DNA of 64,000 nt. Source: Bacteroidota bacterium (GTDB lineage: Bacteria > Bacteroidota > Bacteroidia > 2-12-FULL-35-15). Where the stretch lies: NCBI GenBank assembly GCA_025963715.1, contig JAOQAG010000034.1, forward strand, positions 54,999 to 118,998, read 5' to 3'. Both the position numbers and the translations under genes were made by a program. A model generated the notes under the pieces. It was given only the letters and a program-made list of their open reading frames with translations. It ran no database searches and was not told where the DNA came from. Below are positions 28,735 to 38,785 of the stretch, piece by piece. How positions within the stretch are numbered: position 1 is the stretch's first letter; each line of letters starts with the position of its first letter.

Positions 28735-31530
28735 ATGAAAAAAATAGTTGACCGTACATTGACTACTCTTCCATTTATGCGCAAGCGTAAGGGGTACGGA
28801 TTGCTTCCCCTGTTTTTCCTGCTGTTTTCAATTTCTTCTTTTTCACAGGTAAGCTCGCTGTATACCTGGACGTATGCTACAGGAGCGCATGTGGCTATGG
28901 CGGGCGGAACCACGCTGGCAAGCACTACAGCAATGGACGATGCAATTTTTACCAATATCCCGATCGGCTTTACTTATAACTTTAATGGCATTGATTATAC
29001 TACAGTAGGTGTGAGCACCAATGGCTTTATCTGGTTTGGGACCACTAGCCCTGCAACTACTGAATATACCCCCATTTCATCTGCTACAGCGATGGACGGA
29101 GTCGTATCCGGGTTTGGCGCTAACCTGGTTGGCCGCGCTGCTGGTGCTACCTTAAAATATACCACTACAGGAACCTGTCCCAACCGTGTATTTATGGTGC
29201 AATGGTTCAATATGAAGATTGTAGGAAAATCCAGCCAGTTGGATATCCAGATCACCTTGACCGAAGGCAGTAACCAGGCTGAAGTTCATCCTTACGACTC
29301 ACCTTATTTTGTAGCCGATAAATTTACCGGGCAGGTGGGCTTACGCGGGAATTCAAATGCCGATTTTAAGAACCGTTCGGTGATTTCCTGCACCAACGCC
29401 TGGAATAGTTCTGTTGCGGGCGCTACCAATGCCGTTACCTGCCAGATAGATGGCATTACCTGCTCCACTTATCCGGCAGCCAATGCACGTTACCGGTTTA
29501 CAAACGGCTCATCTATATCCACCGTAACATGGAACGGGAGTATGGATAACGACTGGTTCAATGCTGCTAACTGGACGCCCGCTATTGTTCCAACAAGTTA
29601 TAATAATGTGAGCATTCCGGCATCGCTGGCAATGTATCCGGTGCTTAGCGGCAGCACAAATACATTTTGTAAAAGCCTGGCACTGGCTGCAGGAGCATCC
29701 TTAACAACTGCATCGGGGTACACCGGTGTACTTACTGTGATGAACAATTTAGCAAACAACGGAACGATCGTTAATAACGGAACAAATTACATCAACCTCA
29801 CATCCACTGCAGCTTGCACCATCAGTGGCACAGGCGATTTTACCAATTGCGATCTGGGGCTTACCGGCAGCTGCACCAATTATTCGCTCAGCAACGATAT
29901 TGTGATCCGCAAGCTCAGCATTGGTACCGGCGCTACGTTGAGCATGAATACCTTTAACCTGAAAGTATGCACCACGTTTACACAAACCGGCACCATTAAC
30001 CAATCAACGGGAACGCTTCAAATTGAGGATGTAGCGCCAACTTTGACCAATGCTACCTTTAACGAACAAACCGGGTTGACGTATTTTGCAACCGGCATTA
30101 CCACAACGGCTGCCAATCAGCTGATCCCATCGATCACGTATTACAACCTGAAAATAAACACCAACAATGGATTTACGACAACTATCGGGACCGGGAGCAC
30201 CACCACCTGCAACAACCTGGTAGTTGCCAATCCGGGTGCAGCAGGCGGAATTGCCCTGGCTGCAAACGCGATCAGCGTGAACGGCAATTTTGACCTGGCA
30301 CCTGCAGGAACAGCACCGGTATTTAACCTGAACAGCAATGTAACTATTGCCGGGATCAGCACCCTGTATTTAGGAATTATTAATACCGGGACAAACAAAG
30401 TGATCGTGACCAATTCAGCTGCTGCAGCAATGGTTGCCGGAGCCGGAAACACCAATTACACACTCAGCTATATCAATGGAAATTTACGCCGGATGATCGC
30501 TTCGGGCCTCACCGGCAATTATGATTTCCCGCTGGGAGATGCCAGCACATCGCGTTATGCCGTATTACTGGATAACGGATTGAGCGGTGGCGGATTTACT
30601 TTTCTTGACAGTTATTTTGGCGCGCTTGCAAACCACACCGATGTGGATATGGTTGCCACCGAACCAACGGAAGCAGGTGTAACTTACACGCACATGGCTC
30701 CGGAAGGCGTTTGGTTCATCGATCCGGATAACCAGCCTGCAGCAGGAACGTATGATATTCAGTTATCAATCAATGGATTTGCAGGACTGGCAGACGATCA
30801 GTTTGCGATCTTAAAACGCATTTCCACATCGGTTACTGGTGCCGACTGGACCAATGGCGGACCCACACCCACACGTCCGGCCAGCATGCTGCCCGGGCGC
30901 ACACTGGCAAGCGGCTATGCCTTGCGATACGGCCTATCGTCTTTTTCCCAATTTGGAATTGCCACACCCACCATTGTACCATTGCCGATAGAGCTTTTGC
31001 TTTTTACGGCAGCTGTAAACGGTAAAGATGTAGACCTGAACTGGAAAACCGCCACGGAAGTAAACAATGATTTTTTTACAGTGGAACGATCGGCAGATGC
31101 CATGGATTTTGGATTTGTGGACGAAGTAAAAGGAGCAGGGAACAGCAACCAGCCGATCAATTATTTTACAAAAGACAATAACCCCTTGCCGGGAACTTCG
31201 TATTACCGTTTAAAACAAACCGATTTTGACGGCCATTACAAGTACAGCAATGTGGTGCCGGTTAACATTGTTTCAAAGGATTTTGAGCTGGTAAATACAT
31301 ATACTAATTCGGCTGCCGGAGTACTGGAAATTACTTTAAATAACAACAGTAACTATTTGATAAAATTTGATTTATATACATCAATTGGAGAAAAAAAATA
31401 TTCATTGGCAACACAAATAAACGGACAGAACGTAAAGGTGGAACTGCCATGCGCAACACTTGCAAAAGGAATTTATTTGCTGCGGGTATCTGGTGGAAAC
31501 CAATTGATCTCCCGGAAAATAAAGCTATAG
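28735..31530 (+). CDS. Large secreted protein with type A T9SS sorting domain
   Basis: The product has 931 residues. A signal peptide ends SFSQ near 39; Met15 (MRKRKGYGLLPLFF) is an alternative start that gives a more usual signal length. The N-terminal 240 residues form a beta-rich module (IGFTYNFNGIDYTTVGVSTN). TWNGSMDNDWFNAANWTP near 265 starts a Thr/Asn/Gly-rich region that looks like a parallel beta-helix or adhesin stalk. The last 85 or so residues (VLEITLNNNSNYLIKFDLY ... GIYLLRVSGGNQLISRKIKL) form the type A sorting domain. It is probably a surface adhesin; no enzyme motif was found. Confidence 0.78.
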   Translation: MKKIVDRTLTTLPFMRKRKGYGLLPLFFLLFSISSFSQVSSLYTWTYATGAHVAMAGGTTLASTTAMDDAIFTNIPIGFTYNFNGIDYTTVGVSTNGFIWFGTTSPATTEYTPISSATAMDGVVSGFGANLVGRAAGATLKYTTTGTCPNRVFMVQWFNMKIVGKSSQLDIQITLTEGSNQAEVHPYDSPYFVADKFTGQVGLRGNSNADFKNRSVISCTNAWNSSVAGATNAVTCQIDGITCSTYPAANARYRFTNGSSISTVTWNGSMDNDWFNAANWTPAIVPTSYNNVSIPASLAMYPVLSGSTNTFCKSLALAAGASLTTASGYTGVLTVMNNLANNGTIVNNGTNYINLTSTAACTISGTGDFTNCDLGLTGSCTNYSLSNDIVIRKLSIGTGATLSMNTFNLKVCTTFTQTGTINQSTGTLQIEDVAPTLTNATFNEQTGLTYFATGITTTAANQLIPSITYYNLKINTNNGFTTTIGTGSTTTCNNLVVANPGAAGGIALAANAISVNGNFDLAPAGTAPVFNLNSNVTIAGISTLYLGIINTGTNKVIVTNSAAAAMVAGAGNTNYTLSYINGNLRRMIASGLTGNYDFPLGDASTSRYAVLLDNGLSGGGFTFLDSYFGALANHTDVDMVATEPTEAGVTYTHMAPEGVWFIDPDNQPAAGTYDIQLSINGFAGLADDQFAILKRISTSVTGADWTNGGPTPTRPASMLPGRTLASGYALRYGLSSFSQFGIATPTIVPLPIELLLFTAAVNGKDVDLNWKTATEVNNDFFTVERSADAMDFGFVDEVKGAGNSNQPINYFTKDNNPLPGTSYYRLKQTDFDGHYKYSNVVPVNIVSKDFELVNTYTNSAAGVLEITLNNNSNYLIKFDLYTSIGEKKYSLATQINGQNVKVELPCATLAKGIYLLRVSGGNQLISRKIKL

Positions 31531-31627
31531 AGATCGTACAACGGGAATGCTGAAAACAAGGCTGATAACCTTTAGTGATACATGTGCTTTTGTGTGTGAA
31601 ATAATCATATTTTAGGTGCTGTAAAAT

Positions 31628-31657
31628 TTGATTTACAACAATCTAATTTTAAATTTG
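31628..31657 (+). promoter_or_regulatory. Full-consensus promoter of the Ig-repeat cargo gene
   Basis: TTG (31628-31630), 19 nt, TAAATTTG (31650-31657). This is a perfect match to the Bacteroidota pattern and predicts a leader of about 30 nt before the ATG at 31693. Confidence 0.68.
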
Positions 31658-31692
31658 AAAACTAAATTTTAATACTCCAATACCAATTAAAT

Positions 31693-34600
31693 ATGATGAA
31701 TACTACATTTTATCGGCTTCGTAAAGTGAGCAAGTGTGTAAAGGCGGTTATTCTGTTATCGCTTTTTTCTTTTTCAGCTTCAGCGCAGATCTTCTGGACC
31801 GAGGACTGGACCTCCGGCGGAGGTACCTGGACCCTGAATGTACCAACAGGAACAGAGGGAGCCGATCCTAACTTTTTTACCATTTCGGATAACGAAGGCG
31901 GCGGGATCACCCCAAACCTTGGTGCGCCAACAAGCTGCGGCGTTGCAGGGAACGGGAACAATACCCTGCATGTAACCAGTGTATTTAATCCTTCGGGAGG
32001 CGCTTCTTATGATGCCGGTGGATTGTGCGGGATCTTGTTTTGTCCCCAAACCGACAGACGTACAGAATCCCCATCCATTGACTGCACCGGAAAAACAGGT
32101 ATTTCCGTTAACTTTAATTACATAGAGAACGGACAAGCCACTTCTGATAATGCTACTTTATTTTATTTTAACGGATCCACCTGGATCCAAATTGATGATA
32201 TGCCAAAAACGCTTGTCGGTTGCGGCGGACAAGGGCTTTGGAGATCAAGGACGGTTGCGCTGCCTGCTTCCGCAGATAATAATCCCAATGTGAAGATTGC
32301 ATTCCGTTGGGTAAATAACGATGACGGAGCAGGAGTAGACCCTTCTTTGGCAGTGGATGATATTTCATTGTCGGTAGTAACAACAACCAACACTATTACT
32401 ACGGGAACGATTACCGGAAGTCCTTTTTGTGCCTGCAGCACCATCAGCGTGCCTTTTACAAGCACAGGAGCATTTACAGCGGGCAATATATATACAGCAC
32501 AATTATCCAACGCAGCCGGAAGCTTTGCTGCTCCTACAGCTATTGGAACATTAGCAAGTATTGCCAACACCGGAACAATTTCCTGCACCATTCCTTGTGC
32601 TGCCGTTACCGGAACATTGTACCGCATCAGGGTTGTATCCTCAGCACCGGCGATTACGGGAACAGACAATGGCGTAAACATAACGATCAATGCAACGGTA
32701 ACACCATCAGTAACCATTGCAGCCAGCCCTGCCGGAGCGATTTGCGCCGGAACATCCGTAACATTTACGGCAACGCCAACCAACGGCGGAACCACCCCGG
32801 GCTATCAATGGCAGGTGAACGGAACCAACGTGGGTGGTGCAACAACTTCCACATTTACATCCAGCACGCTTGCAAACGGCAATGTGGTAACGGTAGTAAT
32901 GACTTCCACAGCAGCATGTCCGTCGCCAGCTACAGCTACATCACCGGGAATAACAATGGTAGTCAACCCAACGGTAACACCATCGGTAACCATTGCGGCC
33001 AGTCCGGCCGGAGCAATTTGCGCCGGAACATCCGTTACATTTACAGCAACACCAACCAATGGCGGAACAACGCCAACGTATCAATGGCAGGTAAACGGAA
33101 CCAACGTGGGCGGTGCAACAACCTCCACATTTACATCCACCACGCTTGCAAACGGCGATGTGGTTACAGTGATAATGACTTCCACGGCAGCATGTCCGTC
33201 GCCGGCAACTGCCACATCCAGCGGAATTACCATGACGGTAAATCCAACGGTAACGCCATCTGTAAGCATTACTTCCAGCGGTTCTACCATCTGCGCAGGC
33301 GATCCGGTTACGTTTACAGCCACACCAACCAACGGCGGAACAACGCCAACGTATCAATGGCAGGTAAATGGTACCAATGCGGGTGGAGCAACGGCTTCCA
33401 CATTTACATCCAGCACACTTGTAAACGGCGATAACGTTACCGTGATAGTAACATCCAATGCACCGTGTGCATCACCGGCAACAGCTACATCCAATACAAT
33501 TACGATCACCGTATCAGCGGCAGTTGCTGCTTCCGTTAGCATCACATCAAGCGGATCTACTATCTGCGCGGGCGATCCGGTAACATTTACAGCAACGCCA
33601 ACCGGCGGCGGAACCACGCCAACCTATCAATGGCAGGTAAACGGCAGCAATGTGGGCGGAGCAACAGCTTCTACATTTACATCCAGCACACTTGTAAACG
33701 GCGATAACGTTACCGTGATCATGACATCCAGCTCCAGCTGCGCAACAGGATCACCGGCCACTTCCAATGCAATTACCATTACGGTATCATCGGCAGTGCC
33801 TGCATCGGTAAGCATTACGGCAAGCCCGGCAGGTTCAATATGCGCCGGTACATCCGTTACATTTACAGCAGCACCAACCAACGGAGGATCCACTCCGGCT
33901 TATCAATGGCAGGTAAACGGCGCTAATGTGAGCGGCGAAACAGCGGCAACGTTTACGTCCACCACGCTCGTAAACGGTGATGTGGTAACGGTTATAATGA
34001 CATCCAGCTCGAGCTGCGCTACCGGCTCACCGGCAACATCCAATGCAATTGTAATGTCCGTAACAACGGTTACACCATCGGTAAGCATTGTGGCATCGCC
34101 ATCGGGAGCAATTTGCAGCGGACAATCGGTTACATTCACAGCTTCGCCAACCAACGGCGGATCGGCTCCAACCTACCAATGGCAGGTAAATGGAATCAAC
34201 GCAGGAACAGGCGCAACCTTTACATCCACCACGCTTGCAAACGGTGATGTGGTGACGGTTATTCTTACATCCAGCGATCCATGCGCATCACCAACTACGG
34301 CAACTTCCAATGCAATAACCATGACGGTAAATTCCACGCAGGTTCCGTCTGTAAGCATTGTAGGTGCACCAACCACGGTTTGTGCGGGTAATCCTGTAGG
34401 ATTTGCTGCAACAGCAACCAACGGCGGAACCACACCAAGCTATCAGTGGCAGGTAAACGGAACCAATGCCGGTACGGATTCTCCAACATTTACATCGAGC
34501 ACTTTGCCAAACGGTGCATCAGTAACGTGTATCCTGACGTCGAGCTCGGCTTGTGCATCGCCAACAACAGCAACTTCCAACGCAGTAGTAATTACAGTTA

Positions 34601-35358
34601 ACACCTGTACACCGCCTGTAGCCAACTTCTCGGGAACACCGCAGGTAATGTGCCAGGCAGGTTGTGTTAATTTTACAGACCTGAGCACCAATAGTCCTAC
34701 ATCCTGGAACTGGCAATTCCCGGGCGGATCGCCTTCATCGTCTACCTCACAAAATCCGAATGTGTGTTATTCGGCAAACGGAAGTTACACTGTAATATTG
34801 ATCGTATCCAATGCAAGCGGCGCAGATACCTTAGTGCAGGCAGGTTTTATTACCGTAGGACAACCTGTAACGGTAAACATCACCGGTAATTTACTGATCA
34901 CTTCCTGCGAAAAAACGGAGCTGACGGCAGTACCGACTGACGGAACGTATTCATGGGGACCTGGCGGACAAACAACGGATATGGTTTCGGTATCGCCTGC
35001 ACATACGCAGCAATACTGGGTTACGTATACAAGTCCGGACGGTTGTACCGATTCAGATACAACAACGGTGGTAGTGAAAGACCTGAACACGTATTTCCTT
35101 CCAACCGGTTTTACTCCTAACGGCGACGGTGTGAATGACGAAATTCAGTTACATGGCCGGGGCATTGATTTTTTCACCCTGAGAATATTTGACAGGATAG
35201 GAGAGAAGGTATTTGAAACCAGCGATATTGACAAAGGCTGGGATGGCAGGCTGCACGGCTTACCGATGAACGACGGTGTATTTGTATACGAGTTGAACAT
35301 TACCTTCTGTAACGGAGAAAACGTGAAAAAACACGGCGATATCACACTTGTAAAATAA
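31693..35358 (+). CDS. Giant Ig-repeat adhesin with PKD domain and type B T9SS sorting domain
   Basis: The product has 1221 residues. A signal peptide (about 1-31, FSASA/Q) precedes a jelly-roll-like N domain (about 35-225). Seven tandem Ig-like repeats of about 90 residues follow (about 335-970), each with the pattern ICAGxxVTFTATPTNGG, YQWQVNG, STLxNGDxVTVIMTS. Then come a PKD domain (PVANFSGTPQVMCQAGCVNF ... SWNWQFPGG) and a CHU_C domain (TGFTPNGDGVNDEIQLHG to the end). The layout is that of a SprB-like surface filament or adhesin. A PorP/SprF gene starts 30 nt downstream. ATG 31693 or the next codon could be the start. Confidence 0.88.
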   Translation: MMNTTFYRLRKVSKCVKAVILLSLFSFSASAQIFWTEDWTSGGGTWTLNVPTGTEGADPNFFTISDNEGGGITPNLGAPTSCGVAGNGNNTLHVTSVFNPSGGASYDAGGLCGILFCPQTDRRTESPSIDCTGKTGISVNFNYIENGQATSDNATLFYFNGSTWIQIDDMPKTLVGCGGQGLWRSRTVALPASADNNPNVKIAFRWVNNDDGAGVDPSLAVDDISLSVVTTTNTITTGTITGSPFCACSTISVPFTSTGAFTAGNIYTAQLSNAAGSFAAPTAIGTLASIANTGTISCTIPCAAVTGTLYRIRVVSSAPAITGTDNGVNITINATVTPSVTIAASPAGAICAGTSVTFTATPTNGGTTPGYQWQVNGTNVGGATTSTFTSSTLANGNVVTVVMTSTAACPSPATATSPGITMVVNPTVTPSVTIAASPAGAICAGTSVTFTATPTNGGTTPTYQWQVNGTNVGGATTSTFTSTTLANGDVVTVIMTSTAACPSPATATSSGITMTVNPTVTPSVSITSSGSTICAGDPVTFTATPTNGGTTPTYQWQVNGTNAGGATASTFTSSTLVNGDNVTVIVTSNAPCASPATATSNTITITVSAAVAASVSITSSGSTICAGDPVTFTATPTGGGTTPTYQWQVNGSNVGGATASTFTSSTLVNGDNVTVIMTSSSSCATGSPATSNAITITVSSAVPASVSITASPAGSICAGTSVTFTAAPTNGGSTPAYQWQVNGANVSGETAATFTSTTLVNGDVVTVIMTSSSSCATGSPATSNAIVMSVTTVTPSVSIVASPSGAICSGQSVTFTASPTNGGSAPTYQWQVNGINAGTGATFTSTTLANGDVVTVILTSSDPCASPTTATSNAITMTVNSTQVPSVSIVGAPTTVCAGNPVGFAATATNGGTTPSYQWQVNGTNAGTDSPTFTSSTLPNGASVTCILTSSSACASPTTATSNAVVITVNTCTPPVANFSGTPQVMCQAGCVNFTDLSTNSPTSWNWQFPGGSPSSSTSQNPNVCYSANGSYTVILIVSNASGADTLVQAGFITVGQPVTVNITGNLLITSCEKTELTAVPTDGTYSWGPGGQTTDMVSVSPAHTQQYWVTYTSPDGCTDSDTTTVVVKDLNTYFLPTGFTPNGDGVNDEIQLHGRGIDFFTLRIFDRIGEKVFETSDIDKGWDGRLHGLPMNDGVFVYELNITFCNGENVKKHGDITLVK
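32695..34602 (+). repeat. Seven-unit intragenic tandem repeat (about 272 bp per unit)
   Basis: The seven Ig-like repeats are also similar at the DNA level, with units of about 264-276 bp. Units 1 and 2 (about 32695-33247) are nearly identical. Units 6 and 7 are the most diverged and slightly shorter (GTG/GTD in place of GGATxS). Repeats of this kind can change number by recombination. Confidence 0.85.
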
Positions 35359-35388
35359 AATCGGGATAAACAATACAACATATTTATT

Positions 35389-36423
35389 ATGAAAAAATTA
35401 AAATTTATACTCCTTGTTTTAGTTGCTGGCACATTGAACAGCTTTGGGCAGGACCGGCATTATTCCCAGTTTTACCTGGCGCCTTTAAATGCAAATCCCG
35501 GTAATACCGGTGTGTTTAACGGCGATATCCGCGCTTACACGATGTATCGCATGCAATGGTTTACGGTAACCAATCCGTATAAAACATTTACGATTGCCGT
35601 GGATGCGCCGATCTTTAAAAAGAAAATGCGCCGCGATGATTTTTTTGCAGCAGGCCTGGAAGTCACTAACGACAATACTGGTACGCCGCGTTTAAAAACA
35701 AATACGTACAACGCGCTGATCTCCTTCACTAAATTTATTGGCGGCCGTCAGCATCACCAGATCACACTGGGATACGAGATCGGTTACGCCATAAAAAGCG
35801 TTACAACGGGCGGATTAACATGGGACAGCCAGTACGATGGCACCAGCTACAACCCTTCTTATGGCGTAAATGAAGGCGGCGGCGGTGCTGCAGGTTACCT
35901 GGATATGTCGACGGGGATTGTCTGGAATTTTACCACTACGCATTTATTCAGAAGCTCCTTAGGGTTTTCGTTCCATCACTTTACCGCTCCGAATGTTTCC
36001 ATTCACGGTGGTTCTGATCGGTTGATCCCAAAATTTGGCGTACAATGGAACATTGCTTACAAGCTGAGCGAGACCAGCAATACCACGCTGATGCCGAGTT
36101 TAATCGCGTATCAGCAGGGAACATCCTTGCTGCTGAATGGTGGTGTGAATGTAAAATATGTACTGGAAGAACATTCGCGCTATACCAACAACCAAACGGA
36201 TAAAGCCGTTTATTTTGGCGTGTTCTACCGTTTCCGCGATGCTGCTTATGTTACGTTCCGTTACGATTATTCTTATTTCTCTTTCGGTGCAGCATACGAT
36301 GTAAATATTTCGGGATTAACACCTGCAAGTAAAAGTGTTGGTGGTTTTGAGATCAATATTACTTACCGCGGTATGTTTGGTAAAAATCTGAATGCAAAAC
36401 GGTCGAGCGTACGGTTTATGTAA
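35389..36423 (+). CDS. PorP/SprF family T9SS outer-membrane protein (second copy)
   Basis: The product has 344 residues. A signal peptide (about 1-20, NSFG/Q) is followed by the family hallmark DRHYSQFYLAPLNANPGNTG and YRMQWFTVTNPYKTF. The rest is a predicted outer-membrane beta-barrel ending GGFEINITYRGMFGKN. Like the copy at 2877, it directly follows a CHU_C cargo gene, consistent with a dedicated translocation or anchoring partner. A terminator follows 20 nt after the stop. Confidence 0.92.
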   Translation: MKKLKFILLVLVAGTLNSFGQDRHYSQFYLAPLNANPGNTGVFNGDIRAYTMYRMQWFTVTNPYKTFTIAVDAPIFKKKMRRDDFFAAGLEVTNDNTGTPRLKTNTYNALISFTKFIGGRQHHQITLGYEIGYAIKSVTTGGLTWDSQYDGTSYNPSYGVNEGGGGAAGYLDMSTGIVWNFTTTHLFRSSLGFSFHHFTAPNVSIHGGSDRLIPKFGVQWNIAYKLSETSNTTLMPSLIAYQQGTSLLLNGGVNVKYVLEEHSRYTNNQTDKAVYFGVFYRFRDAAYVTFRYDYSYFSFGAAYDVNISGLTPASKSVGGFEINITYRGMFGKNLNAKRSSVRFM

Positions 36424-36443
36424 GATGAAATTTTTATAAAAAT

Positions 36444-36480
36444 AAAACGCCTCACATTATTTGTGGGGCGTTTTTGTTTT
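36444..36480 (+). terminator. Terminator of the adhesin-porP/sprF operon
   Basis: AAAACGCCTCACA (36444-36456) pairs with TGTGGGGCGTTTT (to about 36474) with one T-G pair, followed by a T-rich tail. It lies shortly after the stop codon at 36423. Confidence 0.85.
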
Positions 36481-36540
36481 GAGAAATATTGTGTATTCAG
36501 CATATTGATTACGCAGCAACCAATGAATATTGAACCACTA

Positions 36541-37150
36541 AGCCAATCCTGTGTATCGGAACGCAGATCAAAAAGGATTTTTATGATGTAAAAAGGATCG
36601 CCTGTGGCGCTTATGATCAAATTATGATTTGATTGGAGTATAAACTTATCATCTGATTTATGTGCGTTGTCACGCACTAATAACACGCAGCAAAAAATTA
36701 CCATTAAAAACGATACTCACCCGGGCAGACGCTTTTGATCTTGTGCAGCAATAGCGGGAAGGATCGCCGGAGGAATGATTCAAAAACAAACATATGCTTT
36801 TATTTACCGGAATCAGTGCTGAGAATTAATTGGCGATCATTAGCCGCGGTTCTTCTGAGCGGGAGCGGAAGAAGAAATTGCCTTACAAGATCGTCCCGCA
36901 CGTGCGGGATTGTTACTTTTTGGCTGCAAAAAGTAAGAATACAAAAATTGCAGAGGCTTGAATTTTGGAATAACTATCCTGGTGAAATCCTGTGTATTGG
37001 AACGCAGATCAAAAATGATCTTTATGATGTAAAAAAAGATCGCCTGTGGCGCTTATGATCAAATTATGATTTGATTGGAGTATAAATCTATCAACGAGCA
37101 TTTAATAGTAACACACAGTAATGGAATCACAGTTAAAAACGATACTTACC
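36541..37150. repeat. Composite G/H repeat, left copy
   Basis: It contains module G (GTATCGGAACGCAGATC ... GATCGCCTGTGGCGCTTATG ... ATTATGATTTGATTGGAG) twice (about 36550-36655 and 36991-37085), separated by module H (about 36715-36985: CACCCGGGCAGACGCTTTTG ... GGTTCTTCTGAGCGGGAGCG ... TACTTTTTGGCTGCAAAAAG). In this H copy a small CCCGCACGTGCGGG hairpin (36895-36908) replaces the A/T-rich stretch found in the other H. The 909-nt gap 36424-37332 holds no credible gene. Confidence 0.8.
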
Positions 37151-37332
37151 CAATTTTGGAAACCCCATCCATTTATCAGGTTATTCGGCTGTTTATTTTA
37201 ATAAAACATCCGCTTATTTCTATAAATCGCCCTCTGAAAATATGATAAAGCCCAATTATTCTTATTTACCAACCTTTTCTTTGTTTTAAAAAGGAAGGTT
37301 AAAATATTTTCATTCTGTTTTCGTTTGACAGC

Positions 37333-38781
37333 ATGAGAAAAAACATACTTCTGTTTGCGATCCAGCTTTTTGCATTTACTATTCATTCCCAAACCTGGCA
37401 ATGGACCAAACAAAATGGCGGTATGGCTAATGATAACGGAAAAGCGATCTGTACGGACGGAGCAGGAAATTGTTATACCGCGGCAGATTCTTCCGGTTTT
37501 GCAAGGATCATCAAATATGATGTATCCGGAAATCCCGGCTGGAATGTAATTGCATGGACCGGAAATGCAACAGCCATAGCAGATCATGGGGGATACCTGT
37601 ATGTTGCAGGCGATTCGTCACACTTTATACGGATCGGAAAATATGATCATACAGGCAATAAATTGTGGCAAACAAATGGAAGCTCCGGAAATGTGAATGG
37701 CATTACCCTGGACAATGCAGGAAACATTTATACTACAGGCGACAGTAATCCGTTGTCGAAATACGACGCATCCGGAAATTTATTATGGAATGTACTATTG
37801 CCAGTCACTGGAAATTCCATTGCTGTTGATACTTCAGGCAATTTATACATCACCGGTTATTTTGCAGGTACTTTATCCTTTGGAAGTTATACGCTTACAG
37901 CATTGGGTTCAAAAGATATTTTTATAGCAAAATACGATGCTACAGGCAATTGTCTGTGGGCCAAACGTGCGGGTGGAAGTCATCCCTGTTGCTACAGTGA
38001 TGATAGCGGCAATGCCATTACAACAGACAATGCAGGTAATTCTTACATAACAGGATCGATAGTGGACACTGCCGATTTTGATTCTTTTACTTTAATAGCC
38101 TCATCAAATGATATTTTTGTTGCAAAATATGACGTTTCAGGAAACGCATTATGGGTCAAACAAGCTACCGGCGGTAGCGATCAGGAAGGGCGTTGCATTG
38201 CACTGGACAATAGTGGGAATATTCTGATCGGTGGTTCCTATGTTCCCAACGTTGATTTTGGAGGATTTTCCATGCATGGATGGGGGAATTACGATGCGTT
38301 TATTGCGAAATACGATAACAATGGAAATTTTATTACCGCTATAAAAGCTGGAGGACCAACGTGGAATGAATACATTTATGGCATTTGCACAGACAATTCG
38401 GGAAATACTTTTTTTACCGGAAGCTTTAGCTTCACTGCTTATTTTGGATCAGATACGCTTGTGAGTGATGGTGGTTATAATGTGTGCACTGGCAAAATAG
38501 ATATGCAAACCGGCATTACCGAAATCGCGGCTGATCTTTTCAATATGACACTTTATCCCAATCCGGCAAACGAGCAAATAACATTTGATCTCTCCGAAGC
38601 AATTAATGAAAACACAATTATCCAGATCAAAAACACGCTCGGACAAACCATTAAAACGGCACAACTCAGCAAAGGAAACAAACAACTGGAAATGGATATA
38701 CGTGATTTAGCACAAGGTTTTTATTTCATTCAATTGCAAAACGAAGGTCAGCTGTTGAGTAAAAAATTCATAAAGCAATGA
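37333..38781 (+). CDS. Secreted SBBP-type beta-propeller protein with type A T9SS sorting domain
   Basis: The product has 482 residues. A signal peptide (about 1-19, IHS/Q) precedes repeated blades of about 50-60 residues with the SBBP pattern (DIFIAKYDATGNCLWAKRAG; DIFVAKYDVSGNALWVKQAT; GNTFFTGSFSF). The last 80 or so residues (LYPNPANEQITFDLS ... GFYFIQLQNEGQLLSKKFIK) are a type A sorting signal. It is likely a surface or secreted propeller protein that binds a ligand; no catalytic motif is visible. TTCGTTTG (37320-37327) just before the ATG could be its -7 box. The gene is bracketed by two direct copies of a composite repeat. Confidence 0.85.
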   Translation: MRKNILLFAIQLFAFTIHSQTWQWTKQNGGMANDNGKAICTDGAGNCYTAADSSGFARIIKYDVSGNPGWNVIAWTGNATAIADHGGYLYVAGDSSHFIRIGKYDHTGNKLWQTNGSSGNVNGITLDNAGNIYTTGDSNPLSKYDASGNLLWNVLLPVTGNSIAVDTSGNLYITGYFAGTLSFGSYTLTALGSKDIFIAKYDATGNCLWAKRAGGSHPCCYSDDSGNAITTDNAGNSYITGSIVDTADFDSFTLIASSNDIFVAKYDVSGNALWVKQATGGSDQEGRCIALDNSGNILIGGSYVPNVDFGGFSMHGWGNYDAFIAKYDNNGNFITAIKAGGPTWNEYIYGICTDNSGNTFFTGSFSFTAYFGSDTLVSDGGYNVCTGKIDMQTGITEIAADLFNMTLYPNPANEQITFDLSEAINENTIIQIKNTLGQTIKTAQLSKGNKQLEMDIRDLAQGFYFIQLQNEGQLLSKKFIKQ

Positions 38782-38785
38782 AGGC

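Noticed and set aside
32695..34602. Possible CRISPR or satellite array
   Set aside because: The 272-bp units are in frame within a secreted protein and encode recognisable Ig-like domains.
36735..37058. 107-codon ORF in the left G/H repeat
   Set aside because: It translates dispersed repeat DNA. The second H copy (38995-39240) has stops and differences that break the frame, so it is not a conserved protein.
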